This document shows positions 42,460-49,782 of a DNA stretch of 64,000 bases, one piece after another. A program made the translations under genes and the position numbers. Location: NCBI GenBank assembly GCA_046331705.1, contig JAXLQJ010000014.1, positions 1 to 64,000 of the forward strand, written 5' to 3'. This stretch comes from JADJOY01 sp046331705 [NCBI: bacterium]. GTDB lineage: Bacteria; JADJOY01. Each line of letters starts with the position of its first letter. Within the stretch, counting starts at the first letter, position 1. Under the pieces are notes generated by a model, which saw only the letters and a program-made list of their open reading frames with translations, was not told the origin of the DNA and did not search any database.

Positions 42460-43812
42460 TCAGGTGAACGCGCCGCGCTCCAGCGCACCGGTGTCGAGCT
42501 CGCCGCGCTGAAACGCATCGCTGGTCAGGATCTTGAGATGCATCGCGATGTTGGTCTTGATGCCCTTGATGCGCGTCGCCTCGAGCGCGGCGCGCATGCG
42601 AGCGATCGCCTGCGGGCGGCTCTCGCCCCACGCCGAGATCTTGGCGACCATCGGATCGTAGAACGGCGAGACCGTGTAGCCACCCTGCACGCCCGAGTCC
42701 ACGCGCACGCCTTCGCCTTCGGGGAACGCCAGCGTCTCGATCAGGCCCGGCGAGGGCATGAACTTCTTGTCGGGGTCCTCGGCGTAGATGCGGCATTCGA
42801 TCGCCGAGCCACGCTGCGCGAGCGCATGGCCCTCCAGACCCGAGTGCTGCCCGGCCGCGACGCGCAGCTGCATCTCGACCAGGTCGAGCCCGGTCGTCAG
42901 CTCGGTCACCGGGTGCTCCACCTGGAGGCGGGTGTTCATTTCCAGGAAGAAGAAGCTCATGTCGCGATCCACCAGGAACTCGACCGTGCCGGCGTTCACG
43001 TAGCCCACCGCGCGCGCCGCCTCGCGCGCCGCCTCGTGGAGCGAGCGCCGGACCTCGGCGTTGCGGCCTTCCAGGAAGAGCGGCGACGGCGTCTCCTCGA
43101 TCACCTTCTGGTGGCGTCGCTGCACCGAGCATTCGCGCTCGAAGATGTGGTGCGCGGTCCCGTCCAGCTCGCCGAAGACTTGCACCTCGACGTGCCGCGG
43201 GCGCTCCAGGTAGCGCTCGAGATACACGGCGCCGTTTCCGAAGGCCCGCCGCGCCCGCTCGCTCGCCGACTCGACCAGCTTCACCAGCTGCTCGGGTCCC
43301 TCGGCGACCTGCATGCCGATGCCGCCGCCGCCACCGACCGCCTTGATCAGCACCGGAAAGCCGATGCGCTCGGCCTCGGCGAGCGCTTGCTCGGGCGCGA
43401 CCGGCGTGAGCGTGCCGGGAACCACGGGCACGCCCGCCGCGGACATGGTCTCACGCGCCCGGACCTTGTCGCCCATGAGCGTGATGACCTCGGGCGACGG
43501 TCCCACCCACACCAGGCCCGAATCCCGCACCCGTCGCGCGAAGTCCGCGTTCTCCGACAGGAACCCGTAGCCGGGATGGATCGCCTCTGCGCCGGTCGCG
43601 TGCGCGATCTGCAAGATCGCCTCGGCGTTCAGGTAGCTCTTGAGCGAGGGCGCCTCGCCCACGCGGTGCGCCTCGTCGGCGTAGTAACGGTGCAGCGCCC
43701 GCTCGTCGGCGTCGGAGTACACGGCCACCGTCTCGACGCCCAGCTTGCGGGCGGAACGGATCACGCGGCAGGCGATCTCACCGCGATTGGCCACCAGGAG
43801 CTTCCGGAACAT
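42460..43812 (-). CDS. accC: Biotin carboxylase subunit
   Basis: A 450-aa biotin carboxylase of normal length. Features are FRKLLVANRGEIACRVIRSA, the IHPGYGFLSENADFA region, ATP-grasp glycine loop KAVGGGGGIGM, ERECSVQRRHQKVIEE, and catalytic EMNTRLQVEHPVTE. It carboxylates biotin on a carrier using ATP and bicarbonate. ATG 43812 (MFRKLL) matches the family; GTG 43818 has a better-placed GAGAGG, so the true start could be two codons earlier. It is paired with the tiny biotin carrier downstream. No carboxyltransferase gene is present in the window, so the acyl-CoA specificity is unknown. Confidence 0.95.
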   Translation of the reverse strand: MFRKLLVANRGEIACRVIRSARKLGVETVAVYSDADERALHRYYADEAHRVGEAPSLKSYLNAEAILQIAHATGAEAIHPGYGFLSENADFARRVRDSGLVWVGPSPEVITLMGDKVRARETMSAAGVPVVPGTLTPVAPEQALAEAERIGFPVLIKAVGGGGGIGMQVAEGPEQLVKLVESASERARRAFGNGAVYLERYLERPRHVEVQVFGELDGTAHHIFERECSVQRRHQKVIEETPSPLFLEGRNAEVRRSLHEAAREAARAVGYVNAGTVEFLVDRDMSFFFLEMNTRLQVEHPVTELTTGLDLVEMQLRVAAGQHSGLEGHALAQRGSAIECRIYAEDPDKKFMPSPGLIETLAFPEGEGVRVDSGVQGGYTVSPFYDPMVAKISAWGESRPQAIARMRAALEATRIKGIKTNIAMHLKILTSDAFQRGELDTGALERGAFT

Positions 43813-43975
43813 GGTCACGAGCCTCTCCGCCGAACCTGCGGCGGCGCGAAGGAAGAAAAGGACGGCCGAACGTAGAGGCGGGCCGCGTGAGCTGTCAAGG
43901 AATGGTGCCGACGCCAGGCGCCTCGGTGCGACCGTCCGGGAACGAGCGATCGCGAGCCCGAATCGCCATCGTCAT

Positions 43976-44005
43976 TTGACCATGCTCGACGCTCACCGAT
44001 ATGAT
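43976..44005 (+). promoter_or_regulatory. Sigma70-type promoter for the GTPase operon
   Basis: TTGACC (43976-43981) and TATGAT (44000-44005) are 18 bp apart, each 5/6 to consensus. They lie in a locally AT-richer patch of the 253-bp divergent gap between accC and the MglA-like gene. The expected transcript start near 44012 gives a ~54-nt leader to ATG 44066. Confidence 0.65.
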
Positions 44006-44065
44006 TTTTCGAGGCATTTCGCGCGTTGCTCGGCGGACAGGCGCTCGCGATCCCGAGGATGGCCG

Positions 44066-45223
44066 ATGGCACTCATCCGGTACGCGACCCGGGAAATCAC
44101 CGCCAAGCTCGTCTACTACGGCCCGGGTCTATCCGGGAAAACCAGCAACCTCCAGTTCATTCATTCGCGGCGCGCGTTCGGCAAGGTCGGCGAGCTGCTG
44201 AGCCTCGCCACCGGCGGTGACCGCACGCTCTTCTTCGATCTGCTGCCGGTGAGCGCCGGCACCATCGCCGGCTTCAACCTGCGCTTCCAGCTCTTCACCG
44301 TCCCGGGGCAGATCTTCTACAACAAGACCCGCAAGATGGTGCTGCGCGACGCCGACGGCGTGGTGCTGGTCGCCGACAGCTCGCGCGACGCGCGCGAACG
44401 CAACCGCGAGAGCCTCGACAACCTCAAGCAGAACCTGCACGAGAACGGGCTGGACTACGACACCATCCCGCTGGTGCTGCAGCTCAACAAGCGCGACCTC
44501 CCCGACGCCCAGCCCGTCGCGGAGATGGACGTGGAGCTCAACGACCGGCACGTGCCCGTCTTCGAGGCCATCGCCACCGAGGGCGTCGGCGTGGTCGAGA
44601 CGCTGTCGACGGTGATGCGCGCGGTGCTCGCCGATCTGGACCGCAAGTACAACATCTATCGCGGCAAGAGCGGCGAGGACGCGGACCCGCTGGCGAGCTT
44701 CGACCTCGGGCTCGGCGGGCCGAGCCAGCCCGCGCCAAAGAGCGCGCCCCCGGCGGCGCCGCCGCCCGTCGCTCCGCGCGGCAACGACCCGCCGCCGGCA
44801 CCACCCGCGCCGTCGCGCGTGGTCGCGCAAGCGCCAGCGGCACCGGCGGCGACCAGCGGCGCGCCGGCGGCGCGCGATGCCCCCGCCGCACCCGCGCGCG
44901 CCGCGGCGCCCGCGAGCCCGGAGCGTGCCATCGCCGATCTGCTTGCGCAGACCGTCGCCCGGCTCGACGTGCTCACGAACGAGCTGCGCCACGCGCAGTC
45001 CCAGGAGCGGCAGGAGCTCAAGACCGCGATCGACGGCCTCAAGGCGCCCGCGCTCATGAGCCTCGAGGAGGCGGCCCGCTATCTCCAGGTGGCTCCCGCC
45101 ACCCTCGAGGCGCTCGCGAACGAGCGCGCGATCCCCTGCACTCGCCTCGACGCGTCGAGCGGCTGGCTCTTCACCAAGGCTCTGCTCGACGAATGGGTTG
45201 CCGCACGTAGTCGCAGCCCTTGA
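44066..45223 (+). CDS. MglA-like small GTPase fused to excisionase-type HTH
   Basis: A 385-aa protein. Residues 1-200 are a complete MglA-family Ras-like GTPase: P-loop GPGLSGKT (19-26), GDRTLFFDLLP, the family G3 FTVPGQIFYNKTRK (77-90), ADSSRDARERN, and NKRD (141-144). Residues ~215-310 form a Pro/Ala-rich linker, followed by a short coil-like region (ASPERAIADLLAQTVARLDV). The last ~55 residues are an excisionase/MerR-type HTH (SLEEAARYLQVAPATLEALA ... GWLFTKALLDEWV). MglA sets cell polarity in myxobacteria; joining it to a DNA-binding-type domain is unusual. GAGGAT precedes ATG 44066. The second GTPase-like gene starts 16 bp after the stop. Confidence 0.9.
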   Translation: MALIRYATREITAKLVYYGPGLSGKTSNLQFIHSRRAFGKVGELLSLATGGDRTLFFDLLPVSAGTIAGFNLRFQLFTVPGQIFYNKTRKMVLRDADGVVLVADSSRDARERNRESLDNLKQNLHENGLDYDTIPLVLQLNKRDLPDAQPVAEMDVELNDRHVPVFEAIATEGVGVVETLSTVMRAVLADLDRKYNIYRGKSGEDADPLASFDLGLGGPSQPAPKSAPPAAPPPVAPRGNDPPPAPPAPSRVVAQAPAAPAATSGAPAARDAPAAPARAAAPASPERAIADLLAQTVARLDVLTNELRHAQSQERQELKTAIDGLKAPALMSLEEAARYLQVAPATLEALANERAIPCTRLDASSGWLFTKALLDEWVAARSRSP

Positions 45224-45239
45224 ACCTCGGGGACGCGAC

Positions 45240-46829
45240 ATGTCGTTCCTCATCTCGCGCGCCCCGGTCACCCGCTGTCGGGTGGTCTACTTCGGCCCTC
45301 CGGGCGCCGGAAAAGCCACGAGCCTTCGTTACGTCTACGCGAACATCAATCCGCTGCGCAAAGGCGAGCTGCGCCAGCGCGCGCGCGGCCGTGACCAGAT
45401 CCTCGAGCTTTCCTTCGACGTGCGCATCCGCTCGGCCGTCGCGCGGGTGAGCCTGGCGACGGTCACCGGCCCGATCAGCGATCCCCAGGCCTGCGTCGAC
45501 ATCCTGGAAGGCGTGCACGGCCTGGTGCTGGTGGCCGATTCGTCCCCGTCCGCGTTCGGCGCCAACTTGCGCAGCCTGCAGATCGTGGAACAGGCGCTCG
45601 GCGTCACGCGGCGGCGGCTCGCGGCGATTCCGCACGTCCACCAGTACAACAAGCGCGACCTGAGCGACGCGCTGCCGATCGCCGAGCTCGACGACGCCCT
45701 CAACCGTTACAGCGTTCCCTCCTACGCCACCGTCGCGACCGAGGGCCGCGACGTCGAGGACGCGCTGGTCGCGGTGACGGCGAGCATCATCGACACCACG
45801 AGCCAAGAGAAGCCGAGCGGCGCCGGCACCGGACCGGGCCGCGACGCCCAGCCCGACCTCACGCCGCTCGAGCGCGCCGAGCGCCAGAACCTCAAGCAAC
45901 GGCTGCTGCGCCAGCGGCGTCGCGAGGAGCTCGACAAGGCGCTGGATCTCGCCGAGCGCTTCCTCAAGCAGGAGGACCTCGGCGAATGCCTGCGCTGGGC
46001 CCGCAAGGCGCTCGAGCAGGACCCCGAGCACACCCGTGCTCGGGAGCTCTACGAACGCGCCAAGGCCAAGCTCGACGAGCTCGTGGAGCGGCTCTACGAC
46101 GACGCCGTCGCGGCCCGCGATCAGGGCGATCTCGCCGGAGCGGCCGAGCGCGCCGAGCACGCGCTGGAGCTTCATCCTCACCATCGCGGCTTCGAGCTCT
46201 TGCTCGGCGAGATTCGGGCGCTCACGCGCAAAGCGCTCACGACCGGTGCCCCGAGCGCCGCCGCTGCGACGCCACCGCCGCGCCCCGCTCCTCCGCCGGC
46301 CGTCGCGAGCACTCCTCCTCCCGAGCCGGCGCGCGACGACGAGCACGACGAGCACAAGGCGGAAGTGGTCGCGCTCATTCGTCAGAGCGAGGAGCTGTTG
46401 CGACGCGCCGAGCACCGCGGCGCGCTCGAGATCCTCGCGCGCCTCGAAGCGAGCGCGACCGGGCTCGGCGCCAGCGCGCCGGGCCTGGTCGCGGCCCTCG
46501 AGCAGCGCCGCCGCACGGTGCTCGAGGGACTGAAGCAGCGCGCTCGAAAGCGGCTCGAAGCCGGTGACTACGAGCGCGCGCTCGAGGACCTGACGCTGCT
46601 TCTCGAGCACGATTCGCACGACGCGCAAGCGTTGGCGCTGGTGGACCAGGTCGGCACCGCCATCATCGCGCGCGCGGCCTCGGGCGGACCCGCCGGCGCC
46701 CGCAACGCGACGCGTTCGTCACCCGAGCCCCCGCGCCCAGCGAACCGCGACGCCGCGCCAGGCTCCGCCGACTGGGACCTGGCATCCGAGCTCGACGCGC
46801 CGTCGTCGCGTCGCAAGCGCGGCCACTAG
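45240..46829 (+). CDS. Degenerate MglA-like GTPase with C-terminal helical repeats
   Basis: A 529-aa protein. The N-terminal ~185 residues align in order with the upstream MglA-like GTPase, but key positions have changed. The P-loop reads GPPGAGKA (Ala where Ser/Thr binds Mg2+), and the G3 TVPGQ motif is TVTGP. NKRD (137-140) and the ATEG motif remain. The middle and C-terminal parts are charged, TPR-like helical repeats (about 220-320 and 370-480; for example EECLRWARKALEQDPEHTRA-type units, DYERALEDLTLLLEHDSHDA) separated by a Pro-rich linker. It is likely a nucleotide-binding-impaired partner or scaffold for the first GTPase. ATG 45240; an intrinsic terminator follows. Confidence 0.85.
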   Translation: MSFLISRAPVTRCRVVYFGPPGAGKATSLRYVYANINPLRKGELRQRARGRDQILELSFDVRIRSAVARVSLATVTGPISDPQACVDILEGVHGLVLVADSSPSAFGANLRSLQIVEQALGVTRRRLAAIPHVHQYNKRDLSDALPIAELDDALNRYSVPSYATVATEGRDVEDALVAVTASIIDTTSQEKPSGAGTGPGRDAQPDLTPLERAERQNLKQRLLRQRRREELDKALDLAERFLKQEDLGECLRWARKALEQDPEHTRARELYERAKAKLDELVERLYDDAVAARDQGDLAGAAERAEHALELHPHHRGFELLLGEIRALTRKALTTGAPSAAAATPPPRPAPPPAVASTPPPEPARDDEHDEHKAEVVALIRQSEELLRRAEHRGALEILARLEASATGLGASAPGLVAALEQRRRTVLEGLKQRARKRLEAGDYERALEDLTLLLEHDSHDAQALALVDQVGTAIIARAASGGPAGARNATRSSPEPPRPANRDAAPGSADWDLASELDAPSSRRKRGH

Positions 46830-46886
46830 AAGCCTGTTGCGCGTTGCGCTTCGCACCGCGCCAGGCTCCTCGCCGGGCGCGCGCAG

Positions 46887-46909
46887 AAGCTCGTTTTCAC
46901 GAGTTTTTT
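46887..46909 (+). terminator. Intrinsic terminator of the GTPase operon
   Basis: An 8-bp stem (46887-46894 with 46899-46906, one G-T pair) with a TTTC loop runs directly into a T-rich run (TTTTTT at 46904-46909). It lies 57 bp after the degenerate GTPase gene. It overlaps the upstream edge of the promoter for the next gene. Confidence 0.75.
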
Positions 46910-46911
46910 CC

Positions 46912-46941
46912 TTGACTTTGAAAAATCCACGGCCGTAGCAT
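46912..46941 (+). promoter_or_regulatory. Promoter for the four-helix membrane protein
   Basis: TTGACT (46912-46917) and TAGCAT (46936-46941) are 18 bp apart within a strikingly AT-rich stretch for this genome. The expected start near 46948 gives a ~30-nt leader ending in AGGAGG, five bases before the ATG at 46979. Confidence 0.55.
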
Positions 46942-46978
46942 CGAGTTCGAACCGAGCTTCGGCACGCGAGGAGGACTA

Positions 46979-47566
46979 ATGCGGGCAGGTCAGGACTTCA
47001 CCAGCTTGGCCACCTACTTCGGCGGCCTCGCAGGTTGGTTGGCGCTCGGCTTCATCTTCCTCGCAGGTTTCAACCCCACTCTCGGCCTCGTCGGCGTCGT
47101 CTTCTTTCACAAGACCATCTATTGCGGGTTCGCGCTGGCCGCGAGCATCTTCACCGCGTTCATCATCTACGCCTCGCGCGAGCGCATCGAGAACTACTAC
47201 TTTCCGGCGCGCGGCTTCGAGGAGTCGGGGCGCACGCTCAAGGCGACGGCGCTCAACATCTGGCCGGTGTTCCTCGGCTCGTGCGCGTGCCTGCTGATCT
47301 ACCTCTACGCGTACGAAGGGCTGAACGGCGTGATCGCCGGAACCCCGCCCACCGCCGAGCAGCGGCAGGCGAGCATCCTGCTGCTGCTCCCCTACACGCT
47401 GGCGTTCGCGGGCTTCACGGCCACCAGCGCCTTGATCGCCATCAAGGAGGCGATCCGCGCCAGTCGCATCGCCTTCGGCCTCGAAGAGGCGGAGGGCGCG
47501 ACCACCGAGCTCACGGACCGCGTGCTGCGAGGCTCGTCGGCGGTGGGCTCGCGCGCGCTGCGCTGA
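46979..47566 (+). CDS. Four-helix membrane protein of unknown function
   Basis: A 195-aa polytopic protein with hydrophobic segments near 14-36 (YFGGLAGWLALGFIFLAG), 40-65, 95-118 (WPVFLGSCACLLIYLYAY) and 132-155, and a charged C-terminal tail with Glu/Arg-rich sequence. Cytosolic motif-like segments include RERIENYYFPARGFEESG. No family is recognised. It has its own promoter and a near-ideal AGGAGG ribosome site, suggesting strong expression. It sits alone behind the GTPase operon terminator and converges on the small protein gene at 47577. A role with the GTPases is speculation from position. Confidence 0.8.
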   Translation: MRAGQDFTSLATYFGGLAGWLALGFIFLAGFNPTLGLVGVVFFHKTIYCGFALAASIFTAFIIYASRERIENYYFPARGFEESGRTLKATALNIWPVFLGSCACLLIYLYAYEGLNGVIAGTPPTAEQRQASILLLLPYTLAFAGFTATSALIAIKEAIRASRIAFGLEEAEGATTELTDRVLRGSSAVGSRALR

Positions 47567-47576
47567 ACGAATCCCT

Positions 47577-47828
47577 TCAGCGGACCTTGCCGAGCGAATC
47601 TTCCTCGAAGAAGTACATCACGATCGACGCCCGGCGGACCTTGAGCCGGCGGGTGCGCGCCATGTTCGTGGAACCGGTGCGGTCGTACACGGTGCAATCG
47701 AAGAGGTCGAGATAAGGATCCGCGCCGGTGGTGGGGATGACGTCGTCGTTTTCCGTCATCCGCACCCGGCCCTTGATCTTGAACTCGTCGGTGAAGAGGA
47801 TCAGGTCGCGTCCTTCGATTTCCGCCAT
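47577..47828 (-). CDS. Small hypothetical protein
   Basis: An 83-aa protein of mixed beta character with basic patches (ARTRRLKVRRASIVMYFFEE). It opens MAEIEGRDLILFTDEFKIKG, which looks like a small beta-barrel or nucleic-acid-binding fold, but no family is recognised. The ATG lies 3 bp after the tlyA stop, and an AGGTGA ribosome site sits inside the tlyA stop region, so it is translated with the xseA-xseB-ispA-tlyA operon as its last gene. Confidence 0.8.
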   Translation of the reverse strand: MAEIEGRDLILFTDEFKIKGRVRMTENDDVIPTTGADPYLDLFDCTVYDRTGSTNMARTRRLKVRRASIVMYFFEEDSLGKVR

Positions 47829-47831
47829 CGC

Positions 47832-48599
47832 TCACCTTTCCTGAGTCTCGGCGGCCGCCTGCCGCCGTTCGAGTCGAAGCAAGAACTCGCGATTTCCCTT
47901 GCTGCCGCGCAGGGGGCTTTCGAGCGCTTCCGACGGCTGGAAGCCCGACGCGCGCGCCGCCGAGCGTACGCGCTCGATCGCGTCGCTGCACGCCTGTGGA
48001 TCGCGCACGATGCCGCCCTTGCCGACCCGCGCCGGCTCGAGCTCGAAATTGGGCTTCACCAGCACGATCGCCTCGCGGATCGAGCCGATGCGCGCGAGGT
48101 GCGGCAGCACCTTGCTGAGGCCGATGAACGACACGTCGACGACCGCCAGGTCGGGCGCCGGCACCAGCATCGCCGGTGCGAGCTCGCTCACGTGCGTGCC
48201 CTCGAGCGAGCGCACCCGCGGGTCGTTCCGGAGCCGCCAATCGAGCTGCCCGTGGCCGACGTCCACCGCGTGGCTGAACCGCGCGCCGCGCCGGAGCAGG
48301 CAATCGGTGAAACCGCCCGTCGAGGCGCCCACGTCCAGCACCACCCGGTCGCGCACGTCGACGCGGAAATGGTCGAGCGCGGCTGCGAGCTTGAGGCCGC
48401 CGCGCCCCACGTACGGATGATCCGGCTCGGCGAGGCGCAGCGCGGCATCGGCCGCGACGAGATCGCCGGCCTTGTCGACGCGCCGCTCGCCGCAGAAGAC
48501 CTGGCCCGCCAGGATCAGGGCACGAGCGCGCTCGCGCGACGCGACGAGCCCGCGCTCCACGAGCCACACGTCCGCTCGCGTGCGCGCGCCCCGCGTCAT
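47832..48599 (-). CDS. tlyA: TlyA-type rRNA 2'-O-methyltransferase (hemolysin A family)
   Basis: A 255-aa protein. An N-terminal S4 RNA-binding domain (VWLVERGLVASRERARALIL; VFCGERRVDKAG) is followed by an RrmJ/FtsJ-type methyltransferase domain with the SAM motif VLDVGASTGGFTDCLL, plus VDVGHGQLDWRLRND and VLVKPNFELEPARVGKGGIV. TlyA methylates cytidines in 16S/23S rRNA. The start overlaps the ispA stop by 4 bases (ATGA). Its place beside xseA/xseB/ispA is a common bacterial arrangement. Confidence 0.95.
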   Translation of the reverse strand: MTRGARTRADVWLVERGLVASRERARALILAGQVFCGERRVDKAGDLVAADAALRLAEPDHPYVGRGGLKLAAALDHFRVDVRDRVVLDVGASTGGFTDCLLRRGARFSHAVDVGHGQLDWRLRNDPRVRSLEGTHVSELAPAMLVPAPDLAVVDVSFIGLSKVLPHLARIGSIREAIVLVKPNFELEPARVGKGGIVRDPQACSDAIERVRSAARASGFQPSEALESPLRGSKGNREFLLRLERRQAAAETQER

Positions 48600-49504
48600 C
48601 GCTCCCGCTCGACCACGAAGCGGGCGAGCGCCACCAGCGGCGCCGCGGCCGCTCCGAAGCGCCCGACCGCCGCGCTCGCCGCGTCACAGAGCTCGCGTGC
48701 GCGCCGCCGCGAGCCCTCCACACCCAGCAGCGCCGGAAACGTGGTCTTGCCACGCGCGCCGTCCTTGGCCGAGCGCTTGCCCAGCACCGCCGTCGAGGCG
48801 GTCACGTCCAGCACGTCGTCGGCGATCTGGAACGCGAGCCCGAGCATGCGCCCGTACGCAGCGAGCACCTCGACCTCGTCGGGCGATCCTCCGCCGAGGC
48901 GCGCGCCGACGCGCGCCGCGACCTCGATCAGCGCCCCGGTCTTCATCGCGTGCATGTGCTCGAGCGCGGCCTGATCGACCGCGCGCCCCTGATTCACCAT
49001 GTCGGTGACCTGACCACCGACCATGCCGGCCACACCCGCGGCCGTGGCCACGTCGCGGACCACGCTCAGCACGGTCTCGGCGTCCACCCGCGGATTCGCG
49101 ACCGGCGTGGCGAGCAGCGAGAACGCCTCGGTGATGAGCCCGTCCCCCGCGAGGATCGCGAGCGCCTCGCCGAAGACCTTGTGGCTGGTCGGCCGGCCAC
49201 GCCGGAGGTCGTCGTCGTCCATGCACGGCAGATCGTCGTGGATCAGGCTGTAGGTGTGGACCATCTCGATCGCGAGCGCCGCGCCGATGGCGTCGCTTTC
49301 CCGGCCGCCGACGATCTCGCAGGCGGCGAGGACCAGGATCGGCCTGAGCCGCTTTCCGGGCGTTTCCAGCGAGTACCGCACCGCTTCGACCAGCTCGCGC
49401 GGCGCGGCGCCGAGGCGGGTGCCGACGTAGCTCGCGAAGCCCGCCTCCACCGTGGCTCGCTTCTGCGCGAGGTAAGACGCGAGGTCGAAGTCCGAGCCGG
49501 TCAC
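48596..49504 (-). CDS. ispA: Polyprenyl synthetase (farnesyl/geranylgeranyl diphosphate synthase)
   Basis: A 302-aa trans-prenyltransferase that extends allylic diphosphates with IPP. The first Asp-rich motif is IHDDLPCMDDDDLRRGRPTS and the second is FQIADDVLDVT. GKRLRPILVLAA and the KTG motif are also present. The residues before the first Asp motif (MVHTYSL) are of the type giving farnesyl or geranylgeranyl products; chain length is not certain. The start is GTG 49504, overlapping the xseB stop. It feeds quinone, undecaprenyl and any terpenoid supply. Confidence 0.93.
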   Translation of the reverse strand: MTGSDFDLASYLAQKRATVEAGFASYVGTRLGAAPRELVEAVRYSLETPGKRLRPILVLAACEIVGGRESDAIGAALAIEMVHTYSLIHDDLPCMDDDDLRRGRPTSHKVFGEALAILAGDGLITEAFSLLATPVANPRVDAETVLSVVRDVATAAGVAGMVGGQVTDMVNQGRAVDQAALEHMHAMKTGALIEVAARVGARLGGGSPDEVEVLAAYGRMLGLAFQIADDVLDVTASTAVLGKRSAKDGARGKTTFPALLGVEGSRRRARELCDAASAAVGRFGAAAAPLVALARFVVERER

Positions 49505-49782
49505 GAGCTGCCCTCGCGCCCATCCAGCTCGCCGAGCGGCTCGGTCCGCAGCTCGCCCGAGCGCCCCGTGCCTTGCCCCAGGAGCACCTCGATCCGAGCC
49601 TCGGCGCGATCGAGCAGCGCCTGGCAGTGCTTGGCGAGCCGGCTGCCCTCCTCGAAGAGCGCCAGCGACTCCTCGAGCGGCAAGCTCGGATCCTCCATTC
49701 GCTGCACGATCTCGCGCAAGCGTTGCTGCGCCGCCTCGAAGCTGAGCTCGGGCGCGGTCGACTCCCCTGGCCGTTGGGTCAT
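49501..49782 (-). CDS. xseB: Exodeoxyribonuclease VII small subunit
   Basis: A 93-aa protein with the XseB signature LSFEAAQQRLREIVQRMEDP, then LPLEESLALFEEGSRLAKHC, forming the long helical hairpin that binds XseA. The Ser/Gly/Glu-rich tail is longer than in E. coli (80 aa). Its ATG overlaps the xseA stop and its stop overlaps the ispA start by 4 bases each. Confidence 0.95.
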   Translation of the reverse strand: MTQRPGESTAPELSFEAAQQRLREIVQRMEDPSLPLEESLALFEEGSRLAKHCQALLDRAEARIEVLLGQGTGRSGELRTEPLGELDGREGSS

